Source of the DNA: Fulvia fulva
Taxonomy: Eukaryota > Ascomycota > Dothideomycetes > Mycosphaerellales > Mycosphaerellaceae
Length of the DNA stretch: 64,000 nt
Reading direction: 5' to 3'
NCBI RefSeq assembly: GCF_020509005.1
Contig: NC_063015.1
Span: forward strand, 62,001-126,000
Shown here: piece by piece, positions 53,699 to 64,000 of the stretch
How the letters are laid out: every line of letters starts with the position of its first letter
Position numbering within the stretch: the first letter of the stretch is position 1
Translations under genes and position numbers: made by a program
Notes under the pieces: generated by a model
The model's input: only the letters and a program-made list of their open reading frames with translations
Told to the model about the DNA's origin: nothing
Database searches by the model: none

Positions 53699-56482
53699 AT
53701 AGATAGATTTGTTATTCCCCTGTTCTAGGACCCTATCCGGCCTATATAGGTATATATCTATTGTTATATACAAAGGGAAACCCGAATAGGTGAAAACCCT
53801 TCCCGCCCCCGACTACTCCTTATCTAGATTAGCTTTCCCTCTGAACGTACGTAGTCTATGTCACTACCCCGTTAGCCCCCGCTCCTAGCCGGTCTCGTCG
53901 CGCTACGTCGTGTCCTCTCTTCCTACACTGCTCCTACTAGGCGGTACTGTTCTAGCTAGCCCTTCTCTAGTATCTAGTTCGTAATGCGCCGTAGGTCTTT
54001 AGCGTTATTAAGAAGTGCCCTAATCGTCCGGTTCCTCGCCTTTGCCATCTACTCCCCCCTTCCTAGCGACCACCTCGGATAGACGAGGAGTGCGTGCCGT
54101 ACGTTCTAGGAGCGATAGCCGTAGGGGTAGCTAGTATTCGTGTATCCTGGAACCTTCCTCTATAATAGGTACCCCTAGAGGCCGATGTGTTCGCTTCGTA
54201 GTTGGGTTGCTATACTACTCTATGCCCTCGTAAGGCGGTAGTAGATAAGCTTCGGGGGGTGCTTGACCGCGGATTTTGTAGCTGACTATTCCTTAGGTTA
54301 TCCCGCTAGCTAAGGGCGTCTACTATGCCCTACAACCTAGTTGTTCCACCTCTCTTTCTATAGTTGCTCTACAAACGATTTCTTACCTTCCTATTATATT
54401 ACTAGCTGTTCGTCCCTTGCCCGGTAGTTCGGCTCGTTTCCGGGTCGAATGCCCTTATACGCTAGTACTAATTCGCGGGCCCTTACGACTATACTGGCGA
54501 TGACCTTCTATACTAGGTACTATGCCGACTTGCCTAAGTAGGAGGTCCGTAGTCCCTAGATATATAGGTCGATCGGCGGTATAGCGGTCTCGTGCTTAAG
54601 CATCCTCGTTAGTATCGACTTATATGCCCCGGTGACCTTCCTTAGGCATTGGTTTTAGATCTTCGCTAGCGGCGCGACGAGTCCCTTCGATAGGCAGGCC
54701 CTCTCGCCTAAGGACTACACTTGGCTACTATAGGTAAGGACTGGCCGTATAATAGCCGTATATAGAAGTCGTGACTGCCGGAAGTCCGCCCCCTATATAG
54801 ACGTAGTGAGCCTCTGGCATGATGCTATATTCTGTTCAGCTTTCCGTAATATTGCCTATACGTACTTCCTCTACCGTAGCGCCGGGTCCACCTATAGTCC
54901 GAGGATCCTAAGCTGATTTGCCGGGTTAGTCGTGTGCCCCTATATCTAGATAGAAGCTTATATATTATGGAACCGTGGCCGGCGCGTAAAGTGTATCAGA
55001 TTGTACTTTTCTAGGGCAAACCGAGCCCCGTGCCTCCTAGCCTAGTCCTCGTAGATCTTGTGCTTCTCTTCTAGTAGCCTACAGTTCTCCTTAGTCGAGG
55101 AAGACTACGCTAGGATGTTTATGTCGTCTACGAAGCCGCTCGCAGCGGTGTTCTAGGATTCTAGGGCTAGGAGCAGCGTCGCTATAAAGAAGAGGAACAG
55201 AATAGGTGCTAGCGTTAAGCCTTACGGGATTCTAGTATAGACTGCTTGAAATAGGCTTCTATACTAGCCGACTAGGATCGACGTACTACGGTTTTAGAGG
55301 TAGGACCGTACGAAGTTAACAAGCTACTTAGGAAGTCCTTTCGACCTTAGGATATAGAGTAGCCGCGGGTATAACACGTAGTCGAAGGCTCCCGATATGT
55401 CTAGGCAAGGAAGGAATCGTATTTAGTAAGCTAGCTACGAGATAAGGTGACAAGTCTTAACCGCGCTTTCCTACTTATCTAGTACCACCGTATAGCCTCG
55501 TTTCGAGAGGTTAGCCCGGAGCAAAAGCTTCCCTCTACGCCCTCCCTCCCTGTTTGCTCCTTAAGCCAATATCTACCTCTATAGGCCTGAGCCCTTTAGT
55601 GCTCTCTATTGACCGACATGCGTATCCGTCCTCTCGGGCTATATAGACAGTGTCAGCCGTCGCTACTAGTATATACCACGCCCTAGGTTTTGACGCCCTT
55701 CGCGTTACCGTAGCCTATCTCTAGAAAGCGGCCGTCTATGCCTCGTAGGTCTGCTCGGGGCATACACTACGCCGGGTAGCGTACTCCTTGCGTTTCTACC
55801 TACTAACCAATATGAAGTTCCTTATTACCCTGCCCTCGATCCTCCCCGATCACAGAACTAATCCACTTGTATTATACGTCTTTTCCCCGTCCTAATAGCC
55901 GTCTTTTCCTTGCTCAGGCTATCGTCTTTTCCTCGTCGTAATCTACTATATTAGACTAGGTACGTTATGTAGCGGGACAGGCAGTGCCTTAGGCAAAACC
56001 CTCGTTCCTATACCGGGTGTTTAATAGGCCCTTATAGGCTTCGTCGCGTGTCTACCTACCCACCGTATTGCCCGCTAGCAAACACTAGATTGTTACGTAG
56101 TCCGCTCGACGCCGTTATATAGTCCGCTTAGTTGTTGTTCTGTAGTCCGCTCGTCTAATGTTCGTCGCTTAGCCCGCTCGGTTTGCGGTCTCCGGAGGTG
56201 AAAATTCTGCACTTATACTAGAGGTGTCCTATCGAGCGTATAGGCCACGGTTCCGCGCCCTTCTTACACGTAGAAAGAAGAGGGACTCGCTCCCGACACG
56301 AGTACACGCTCGTCGGATGGTTTTCATACCCGTTTTGCTAGTAGTCCTCTATTCGCCGCGGCTTCGCCTACGCTACGCGCCCGTCGCGCCCACGACGCTC
56401 TAGCGTAAGAATACTTGGCTCTCTTGTAGCTAGACGAGAGGTTCGTAGCCGACACTACGTATAGGTGATTCTCGTCGTCGAC
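53699..56482 (-). mobile_element. Chimeric LINE-A3: LINE-A 3' part fused to 1.08 kb of foreign sequence
   Basis: The insertion is bounded by the 13-bp duplication, so it integrated as one piece. Read on the minus strand, its 3' portion (55406-53699) is LINE-A from mid-RT to the ATAG tail, RIP-degraded. Its 5' portion (56482-55407) has no match to LINE-A or anything else in the window. The junction is at the CTAGGC of 55401-55406, next to a short AAGGAAG that LINE-A also has nearby, compatible with template switching during reverse transcription. The layout recalls MINE of Magnaporthe, in which a 5' segment of similar size (WEIRD) is fused to the MGL LINE. Confidence 0.85.
55407..56482 (-). 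other. Unrecognised 5' partner of the chimeric LINE
   Basis: I do not recognise this segment. It has no long open frame. It keeps more CpA/TpG than the LINE part beside it, so it was hit less by RIP. It contains two clusters of short repeats: CGTCTTTTCC at 55878, 55900 and 55923, and TAG(T/C)CCGCT at 56098, 56120, 56143 and 56170 (spacings of 22 to 27 bases). It could be a host non-coding transcript, a piece of another element, or a WEIRD-like sequence. Confidence 0.6.
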
Positions 56483-59400
56483 CGATTCTTAATAGTAATA
56501 GCGTTTAGCCTACGGTAGTTAATATATACTCGTAGCCCTCCTCTAGGCTTTCTTACTACTAATACCGGTGCCGGTAACTAGCTTGTTTTCTAACCGGCCT
56601 TACGTACCTTACCTTCTAAAGTCTATTTGAGTAACTATTTCTTTACGGCTTTATTCTCCTTCTCGGCTAGTCCGTATAGCTTTCGGTATAGCGGTTCTTA
56701 AGGTCTACCGGGTTTAATATAAATCTCGTAGTCGATACCTAGTCGGTAAGGTAGGAGTCCCTCGTAGTCCTTTACTAAGAAAGTATCTATAATGTCGTAG
56801 TATATAGGCGGGAGCTTCCCTTTAGGATTATAGTTGAACTAGTTATTTAAGAACTAATCTAGGTTATTAGCTACTATCGCGCTTAGCTTAAGGCTATTAT
56901 TGTTTTTATTATTATCCTCGCGCCCCGTAGATATAATATAGAAGTACTCGGCTCTAGGCCGGTACGCGTACATCTCCTATACGTACTACGAGACTTCCTA
57001 GCAATCCACCTCTTTATCTACCTCTAGAGCGGATATATCTAGCTCCGCCTCTCCGGCTATAAATCCTACTAATTCGCTAGTAAGGGGCTTTAGTCTATAT
57101 TTCGTTTACTAGGTTCTACCGATATAGTTTAGAGATTATACTATTATCGATGTCTTATTATATATATAGTGACCGAAGTAGTAGTTAGATCTAGACGCTA
57201 CCTCGCTAGTTTCCTAGAAGATATTCGGGTTGTCCGCGGAGAGCTACGGTAGTCTAAAGACGATATCGTATTCGAGGTCGGTAACGTAGTATAGTATTTA
57301 CTCGTAATGACCGCTAATGACTATGTCTATAAGGGCTATATATATGATCTGACGCGCTATAGCCGATCTATCTCCTAGTATTGATCGTCTGTTCTTCGTT
57401 AAAGAGATTAAGGGGGTTATATATTTACGTATAAATTTCTAATTAAGAAAGAGAGAGGTAGAGATAGAATCTATAAGGCCGCGAGCCTTTTTATATTGTA
57501 TTATTACGGGTAATACTATATAAGGGTATATAGCTAGTTATTATTTATCTAGTATATATACTAATATCTTAAGCTCCTTACTATAGTCCGTCTCTTACAT
57601 TCTATATCTCTTAATCTTATACTCCTTCTGTCTTAGAAAGTTTGGTTACTAACCGCTATCTACTACGCTTAGGTAGCGGTCGTACCATTTCCCTATTACT
57701 ATAGGTCGGTAGTAAGGGAGCTAAGGTTCGGGTTAGCGTTCGCGTTATTTCGTAGACGTAGAGGGCGGTAGTCGCCGTCGTAACTATATATCGGGTATTC
57801 GGGGTTCGTTAATACGTACGAGCCTATACGGTAGCGCTAGTACTTACCCTACTTCTTAAGGTCCTTACGCTACTTACGGTTTAATAAAGGCAGGTTCTAT
57901 AGGGTTACCCTATATCTATCTATATATAAAACGTAGGCCGTCTACCTCGGAGCGGAAAGTAGTTATAGTTAGCTTAAGAAGTACGCTACTATACTAACTA
58001 TCGAAGTTAGGGTCGTTATCGTTCTTAAAGTACTTCGGGTTAGGCACGCCCTTACTAACCTCGATACCGCGTATTAGAGTACGGTTAATAGTAAATAGGC
58101 GTTCTAAAAGTTCGGTTAGGGGAGTCTATATACGGGTATTACGCGCTCGAGAGTCGCGACCGTTATTGTTATTAGGTCGTAGACGGTTTCTCTTACGTCC
58201 TTAGTCGTTATTACTATTGCCGTTATTATCGTCACTACCGCCTCCGCCGCCGCCGCCTCTACTAGTAGCTTTACGATACTTACGTATTAGCTACTCGAGT
58301 AAAGTCTCGCGCGGAGGTGAATAGAAGTGTCGGCGACTAGAGCGGCCCTTACCTCTATTCTATATAGTGTCTTTAGTAGCTTAGAGTCGAGTCTTTAGAT
58401 TGTTAACCTCCTTCTATAGAGCCTAGTTCTTAGCTTCGGCATCCTATACCTTCTTCTTCTCCTTTTCGTAAATCTCGCTAAATTGCTTATATAGGTTATT
58501 AGCCTGCCTATACTTCTTCTCTACCTCTTCTAACTTTGCTAGGTTATAATCCTTCTTACTCTTTAGGTCTACGGCTATCTTCTATATTATAGCTTCCTCG
58601 CTTCGTAGCATCTTATAAATACGGTTATACTCGGTATATAGCATAGTATACTAGGTGTTCTAGAGGTTATTAGCTCGCTCTATTATATCGAGTTATCTAC
58701 CTTTAGTAATCGCTATATTCACTACCTATAGTACGAAGTCGTAGGTGGTCTTCGGGTACTAGGATACGAGGGTCGTAAGTTTGTTTAGTATAACATTATA
58801 GTATTCGGATACGAGAATGTGCTCTACCTCGTCGAGTAATAGGTACACCTCGTCTAGGTCGCCGCCTAGGCTCTCTTTAAGCTTAAACTCGAACAGTTCT
58901 ATAAAGTCAATCTTACTACCTTCTTCTCGCTCGAAGGCTTTCTAGTAAGCTTTATCAATTTCCTATTATAGCGCGACACCGGTATCTACTATAACCCGCC
59001 GGTTATCGTCCTATATCTAACTCTAAGGAAAAGAGGAGAGGTCGGGGAAAAGAGATATACGCTACTTGCCTTTACCCTTAGGCTTTAGTAGCGGTAGTAT
59101 ACTACCGTTTCCCTATAAAGTTATATTATCTAGGTTCGGGGGAGGCGTAACGATGCCTATTTCCTAACTATCTACGAGCGCGCGACTACCTACTATTAAT
59201 GTCGCCGCGTTACGTTCTCTAGGTATTTACGCGCTATACGCCTTACTATACTCTATATTCTAATACGACTCTACGCGTTCTTCGAGTTCTATAGTTCTGT
59301 CTATTCCTATTATCACGCGTCCCTTACCTAGATCCGCGATCTAAGTAGGGTAGTAGAACAAACTATAAGGGCGCGCGTACTATAGGGTCCGAATAAGAGA

Positions 59401-59547
59401 GTTGTTATTCTACGAAGCTACGAAAGAGGAGCGCGAGGCGCGGCGAAGTTATAAAGTAAAGCTAAGCCGCGCTAACCTAATACGGAAGGTCCGCGGTTCA
59501 CCCGGGCCGACGTAGCTATAGTAAGGGGTCGCGGGCTACCCGTAATA
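56483..59547 (-). mobile_element. Gypsy G4, degraded 5' half (RT start, protease, gag, 5' LTR region)
   Basis: The RT frame resumes at 56496 on the minus strand and runs back through a protease-like region (about 57100-57500) into gag (about 59300-57700). Gag includes a glycine-rich run (58229-58260) and charged coiled-coil-like segments. The right edge at 59547 starts TATTACGGG reading leftwards, the same opening as the LTR fragment at 50159, so it is the 5' LTR edge. The inner LTR boundary cannot be placed. It is followed by ACGAC and G1-type sequence, into which G4 appears to have inserted. Confidence 0.75.
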
Positions 59548-60230
59548 ACGACGAATAATACGAAGCTAATCCCGCCGAACCTAATTAATAGGAAGTTAAG
59601 CAAATTCTAGACTATAAGAAGAGATGGCCGTAAGGACTAATACCGGTAGGAGGTAAGTAGCTAAATTAGGAATACTTAGTGAAATATATTAAATATAATA
59701 AGCTATCCTATAAAGCTACGGACTAGGTTATCGAGACTACCGCCGCCTCCGTAGCCGACTTTTACTATAACTACCCGCGAGCGACTAAACTACCTAGTTT
59801 TTAACTACCTATAGACTAGATACTAAATAAGAATGCTATAGGTATACGTATAGCGCGCTAACTAGTATAAGTAGCGATAGCTCTAATACCGGTAGGACTG
59901 GGCCTCCGGGCTTATAAGAAAGAGAGCGATACGTATAGTCTAATAGATAATAAGGTGTTTATAAAGGTAATAAGAGATATAATAGATACGACAGATATAA
60001 GAGGAGAGGATAGTGCTCTGGAGCGTACTCTAAGAGGGGGGGTACCGTTACCGTATCGGCGTATATTTACTTAAACCCGTAGGTACGTACCTAGACCCCG
60101 CGCCCGCTAACTGATCCGACTAGCGGCTTAGCGCCCGTATATAACTCTCGCGCCCTCCGGGCCTCTCTTAGATAGAATATCTATTTGACTTATACCTTAC
60201 CCGACTACATACTTATACCTACTTATAATA
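59548..60230 (+). mobile_element. Second copy of the G1-type 3' end
   Basis: This segment matches 19892-20577 along its whole length with scattered transitions, including the polypurine tract (about 60031-60043) and an LTR ending TATAATA at 60230. It is cut on the left by G4. It is degraded and non-coding. Confidence 0.8.
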
Positions 60231-60533
60231 CCTCGAATAGATTATTACTAATATATAGAGAGATACGAGAAGCTATATTTAGGAGATTATAGAGAAACCG
60301 CGATAGTATACGAGGAAGTACTAAGATTAGGTGTCTTACTCGCTAAGTCGTACCTTAAAGTAGATTATAGCTAATATAGTAATAATAGCGAGATAGACCG
60401 GTACCGGCGTACTAGGCGTAAGTATAGAGAATACTAATAGACGCGTTTATTACGCTTCCCTTAATAGATTATCCTTCTTTACCCTACTACCCGATCCGCC
60501 CGATAACGATAGCGCGAACCCGGCGACGTAGAC
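60231..60533. other. Unclassified RIP-degraded sequence
   Basis: It is CpA-depleted and TpA-rich like the surrounding dead elements. I see no domain or repeat partner in the window. It is interrupted at 60534 by a solo LTR, and the sequence after that LTR (60740-61060) probably belongs to the same unit. Confidence 0.4.
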
Positions 60534-60538
60534 TTAAG

Positions 60539-60734
60539 TATTACGGTATAGCCCTACGGCCTACGGCCTTCGGGTTACGTAACTTCGTAAATATAACGTA
60601 ACGCCTCGGCTCGGTAAACGTCGCGCTTATCTTCGATACGCGCCTTAGCTAGAACTTCTCTTCTCCGTAGAACTTATTCGATTACTTAGCTACGACACCC
60701 TTTTACCTACTAAGAGCAGCCTAGACCCGTATTA
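60539..60734 (+). repeat. Solo LTR of the G2/G5 gypsy family
   Basis: This 196-bp unit, TATTACGG...CGTATTA, is the same length as the G5 LTR at 41556-41751 and matches it in inverse orientation. It is flanked by TTAAG at 60534-60538 and 60735-60739 with no internal sequence. It was degraded by RIP, so it was formed before the last RIP phase. Confidence 0.88.
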
Positions 60735-60739
60735 TTAAG

Positions 60740-61060
60740 TTCTACCGCTCTAAATCCCTCTATAGTAAGTACGCGTATTATCGGCGATATTACCGACCGG
60801 TTTACGACACTTTAGTAGGAGTTAGTAAACAAGACCCCGAGTTCGAGGCAGATTATAGTAGTATAATCGGGTGTCCTATATACGTAGGAAGTATATAGAA
60901 GAGGAGGACACGATATAGTTAGTCGTAGACACTTTTATAGGAGTTCGTCGAGACACGTAGGATTAATATTAATATCCGCCGAACCGTCGAGGATTCGAGA
61001 TAGCCGCGACTATAGCTACCGATAATTACGAACCGTAACCGTAGTAGACCTAATAGAATA
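60740..61060. other. Unclassified RIP-degraded sequence, continued
   Basis: On the plus strand one frame stays open for stretches (SKYAYYRRYYRPVYDTLVGVSKQDPEFEADYSS near 60770-60860), which may be a decayed protein. I recognise no family. Confidence 0.35.
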
Positions 61061-62836
61061 ATAGATAGATAGATTATTTATTCGCCTGTTTTAGTGCCCT
61101 ATAGCCTATATAGGTCTCTCGCTGTTTAGGTCTATTTGTGTAGGTAGGAAACCCGATTAACGGATAAAAACCTCCTCGTCTTTGCCCTGCTCGTTCTTTC
61201 CTGTCTTGTCCTTTCGTTCTCCTTCCTTTAGGGTACGCTAGTATTATAGTTATTACCCTATAACTACCTTACCCGTAACCCTAGTAATGTCCTCCTCTTA
61301 ATTCCCTTTCTCCCTTCTATTTCCCCGGCTCTTCTCTCTCTCTCCCTCCTCTCTATCTACCTTTCCGTTTCTACTACTAGGGAGAATTGCTCTAGGTAGT
61401 CCTCGTTAAGGATCTATCTTATCACTCTCCTTATATCTTATCTATTCTAGATAATAGCCTAGTATTGCCTGTCTCTTGCCTTCGCCCTCTACTAGCTTCT
61501 CCCTTTTACCCACTTAGTACAGTTTAGTACTATATGCTCCGGGTTTTAGGATAGGTAGCTATAGGGGTAACGTTTAGAATCGTATCCTAGGACTCTTCTT
61601 TAGTATAAGTACGCTCTTAGCTTAATGTACTTAGAGCGAATCTAGATAGCTATGCTTACTTCCGCCCTCTTCAGGTCTTTATAGATAAGGTAGTTATACC
61701 TCCTGAAGGTCCTAGCCGCTAGTAGGGCTCCTAGCCCTACCGGTTTTTAGTTCTAACGCGTTTCCTATAGGTGACCTACGATCCTTTCTACTTAGCTTTG
61801 CTTCTTTTTCCCTTTGTCCCCTATATTAGCTTGCTCCCTCAGAGCTTCTCTCTGTTCAAGGGCTACTAGGATTTCCTATAATGTTTTTAGGTCTGCTTCC
61901 TTCTATAGGATTATATATAGCCGGTTAGGTCTTCTCTTCCTCTCCTACTAGGTTCTTATCCTTTAAGTAGCTGCTTAGATAGTTCCCTAGGCTAGGTATA
62001 CTAATGTCTTCTCTACGTATTGACACCTTATACCCTAGAGGTACTCCCTAATAGGGGCTGTACCTAATTTCATTTCTATTGTCCTATAAGGGGTTGACTT
62101 GTATACCCCTAGTACTCTCTCTAGGTAGGCTACCTACGCTCTATTAAGGGGGTCCTTAATTCTCTTCGGGATATGTTTTTCCGCTGCCTAAATTGCTGCT
62201 CTATATAGCATTACGGGCTTAACAATAGCCTTATATATAGTCTAGGCCTTTATAAAGGTCGCCCCCTAGGTTAACGTAGTAAGTCTCTCGATTAATTGTC
62301 TATTAGTATCCGCTCTCGCTTACGCCTTCTTTACTTATAGTCCCTAGCTAAGTTTCGGGTCTAGCTATATCCTAAGGACTCTAAGCTGCCTTATAGGATA
62401 GGTCTCGGACCTCTAGATTTTTACTAGTGCTACTAAGTTGTGTTTTGTCTTTACCTTACTAAAATAGATAAGTTAGTACTTGTCCGGTACGAATTTTGCC
62501 CTATACTCTCTTACCTACTTTTCGTATTGTCTATGTCTCTCCTCTAGGAGTACGCAGTTTTCCTCTATAGACCCCGACTACGCTAGGATATTTGTATTAT
62601 CTACAAACCCCGATACTAAGGTGTTTGCTGTTTCTAGAAGTAGGGTCAGGTCGGCTATAAAGAGGAGGAATAGAAATGGGGAGAGTATAGAGCCCTATAG
62701 GATACCCGTGTTCGTAATTAGGGTCTACGGGGCTTTAAAGGACCCTAGGAGGATCTAGGTTGTTCTGTCCTTAAGGAATAACTATATAAAGTGTACGATA
62801 AGATTTATTCGAAAAGGAAAACTTCGTAGAACGGGG
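61061..62836 (-). mobile_element. LINE-C, RIP-degraded LINE ORF2 3' half
   Basis: It starts at an ATAG-repeat tail (61061-61075) and reads leftwards as LINE ORF2: terminal zinc region near 61560, a GVYKSTP-like block near 62090, and an RT motif GFVDN near 62590-62610. The frame is interrupted by RIP stops and cut near 62836 by LINE-A4. It is related to LINE-D in protein but a separate copy; the open stretch on the plus strand at 62480-62758 is a shadow. Confidence 0.82.
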
Positions 62837-64000
62837 AATCATCGATCTCTGCGCCAAAACACGACACATTCGAAAGCTCTTATCAAGGCCATTCCAACGA
62901 TATAAAAAGCAGGCCACTGCCCCTAGGACTGAGGGAGTTCTACCTCATTCAATCTGGACAGCTTGAAGCTCTCTTCACCCTGTTTCTTCAGCTCCAAACG
63001 CCGCGGAGGTGCCTAGCTACATTGGGCAACTCCTAGGCAATGGCAGCCCAGGCTACGGCACTAACGGCGCCTACGGCCCTACAGGCGAAGCCCCCCCAAG
63101 ACAACTGGCAGCAACTTATAGAGGACGCAAAAAGCATGGAAACTAACGATCAGCTCCCTTACCGGTCTCTACAGGTAATGATCACTCAGCTACGCACGGC
63201 GCTTGTACTGTCGTATCACCGAGGGTAACAAGAAATGAGGACGACGTCCCAGGCGATTAGCAAGGCCACCCGGAATCAACACCCCCATAGCTGGGCATCG
63301 GTCGCGGCATCGATACCAGGCCCCCGCCCAACGCACGATGCAGTTACGATCCGCATTGCAGCAAAGGAAGACCAGGCCGAAGTTGCGAAGCTATCGAACA
63401 AGGAGCTCGCCCAACGAATCAACCAACCAGGGGTGGTCGCAGTGAACCAACAGTCCAACGGCACTCTACAGATCTATACTAGCTCTGCTACTGCTAGGAG
63501 GTACCTAGAGGCACAGCCACAGTGGGCATCTAAGGTTGCGGCATCAGCGAAGGTCTCAACGAAACAATTCACGATCCTAGTCCACGACATGCCTAAGGAG
63601 TTTGACCCAACCAACCAGGGTCACCTACGCGCTCTCCAAGAGGACAACCCGGTCACTCTTAACTCTCCAATCCAGAAGGCGACTTGGCTCCATAGGAAAT
63701 GGCCAGAAGGCAAGAAGGCCTCGGCGCTAATAGTATGGCTACAAGACGCGAAAGCGGCGGATCTAGCGATAGAACAAGGCCTGGTCTGGCAATACAGCCT
63801 CAAGACAGTAGAAAAGCACTCCTCATCCTTTCGTGTCCTCCAATGCTTCAAATGCCAACAGTATGGACACCAAACCTACACGTGCACAAACAAGCAGGCC
63901 TGCTCGAACTGTGCAGGAGACCATATGTCTAGGGACTGTACATCGACTACGAGACGGTGCGCGAACTGTCCGGGGCACCACCCATCGTATAGTGCGGAAT
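62837..64000 (+). mobile_element. LINE-A4, 5' part of an almost undegraded LINE-A, runs off the window
   Basis: It begins near AATCATCGATCTCTG and is collinear with LINE-A2: 5' UTR with TATAAAAAG near 62900, then ORF1 from 63040. CpA/TpG is normal. It is inserted in LINE-C. Its 3' part, tail and duplication are outside the window. Confidence 0.92.
63040..64000 (+). pseudogene. LINE-A4 ORF1, broken by one stop
   Basis: The frame starts at the same ATG as LINE-A2 ORF1 but ends at a TAA (63226-63228) where LINE-A2 has Gln63. The change is CAA to TAA, a RIP-type transition. Beyond it the frame stays collinear, with knuckles CFKCQQYGH and CSNCAGDH, to the window edge. Another CpA-to-TpA change makes His to Tyr near 63510. 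Reading on from a later ATG or stop readthrough cannot be excluded, but the N-terminal part is separated. Confidence 0.9.

Noticed and set aside
55878..56178. CRISPR-like array
   Set aside because: The repeats are 9-10 bases and spacers about 12 bases, too short, and the context is a fungal retroelement.
55407..56482. Ribosomal RNA as the foreign partner of the chimeric LINE
   Set aside because: Its GC-rich look suggested rRNA, but I could recognise no conserved rRNA core segment on either strand.

Overview
The window looks like a retrotransposon graveyard from a filamentous ascomycete (Pezizomycotina). I recognise no host gene, tRNA, rRNA or DNA transposon. The organism call rests on two things. 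Most of the DNA carries the mark of repeat-induced point mutation (RIP): CpA/TpG is almost absent, TpA is in excess, CpG is spared, and coding frames are full of TAG/TAA where CAG, CAA or TGG are expected. The element types (Ty3/gypsy, Ty1/copia, and Tad1-like LINEs with ATAGATAG tails) are also those of such fungi. I cannot name the species.

Layout. 1-20577: a RIP-degraded plus-strand gypsy element (G1), split by a RIP-degraded full-length LINE (LINE-A1, 3174-8164) and a RIP-degraded minus-strand copia element (copia-1A, 8317-19391). Inside copia-1A sits an intact copy of the same family (copia-1B, 12742-18280). 20578-30118: remnants of a minus-strand gypsy element (G3) around a second degraded copia family (copia-2, 22158-29741). 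Copia-2 itself received an undegraded 5'-truncated LINE (LINE-D, 22445-23864) and an undegraded solo LTR (24524-25042). 30119-41555: degraded plus-strand gypsy G2, split by a second intact copia-1 (copia-1C, 30454-35988). 41556-42240: tail and LTR of a minus-strand gypsy (G5) of the same family as G2, giving a tail-to-tail inverted repeat. 42250-45124: degraded LINE-B. 45125-50086: a LINE-A copy with both ORFs open (LINE-A2). 50087-59547: degraded minus-strand gypsy G4, interrupted by a chimeric LINE insertion (53699-56482) whose 5' 1.08 kb is not LINE sequence. 59548-64000: a second G1-type 3' end, unclassified degraded sequence with a solo LTR, degraded LINE-C, and the start of a nearly undegraded LINE-A copy (LINE-A4) running off the window.

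The layers give a relative chronology: gypsy elements are oldest, LINE and copia copies landed in them, RIP degraded the lot, and later copia-1B, copia-1C, LINE-D and LINE-A2/A4 arrived and largely escaped RIP. Many insertions have exact target-site duplications: TTCTA for copia-1B, AACTA for copia-1C, GTAAA for copia-1A, 13 bp for LINE-A1 and the chimeric LINE, 16 bp for LINE-D, CTCAC and TTAAG for the solo LTRs.

Functionally the intact elements encode what is needed for reverse transcription. Copia-1 has a single Gag-Pol frame of 1508 residues behind a primer site matching the anticodon stem-loop of initiator tRNA-Met. LINE-A has a zinc-knuckle ORF1 and an endonuclease/reverse-transcriptase ORF2 in overlapping frames. 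The most unusual object is the chimeric LINE at 53699-56482, which recalls template-switch composites such as MINE of Magnaporthe.
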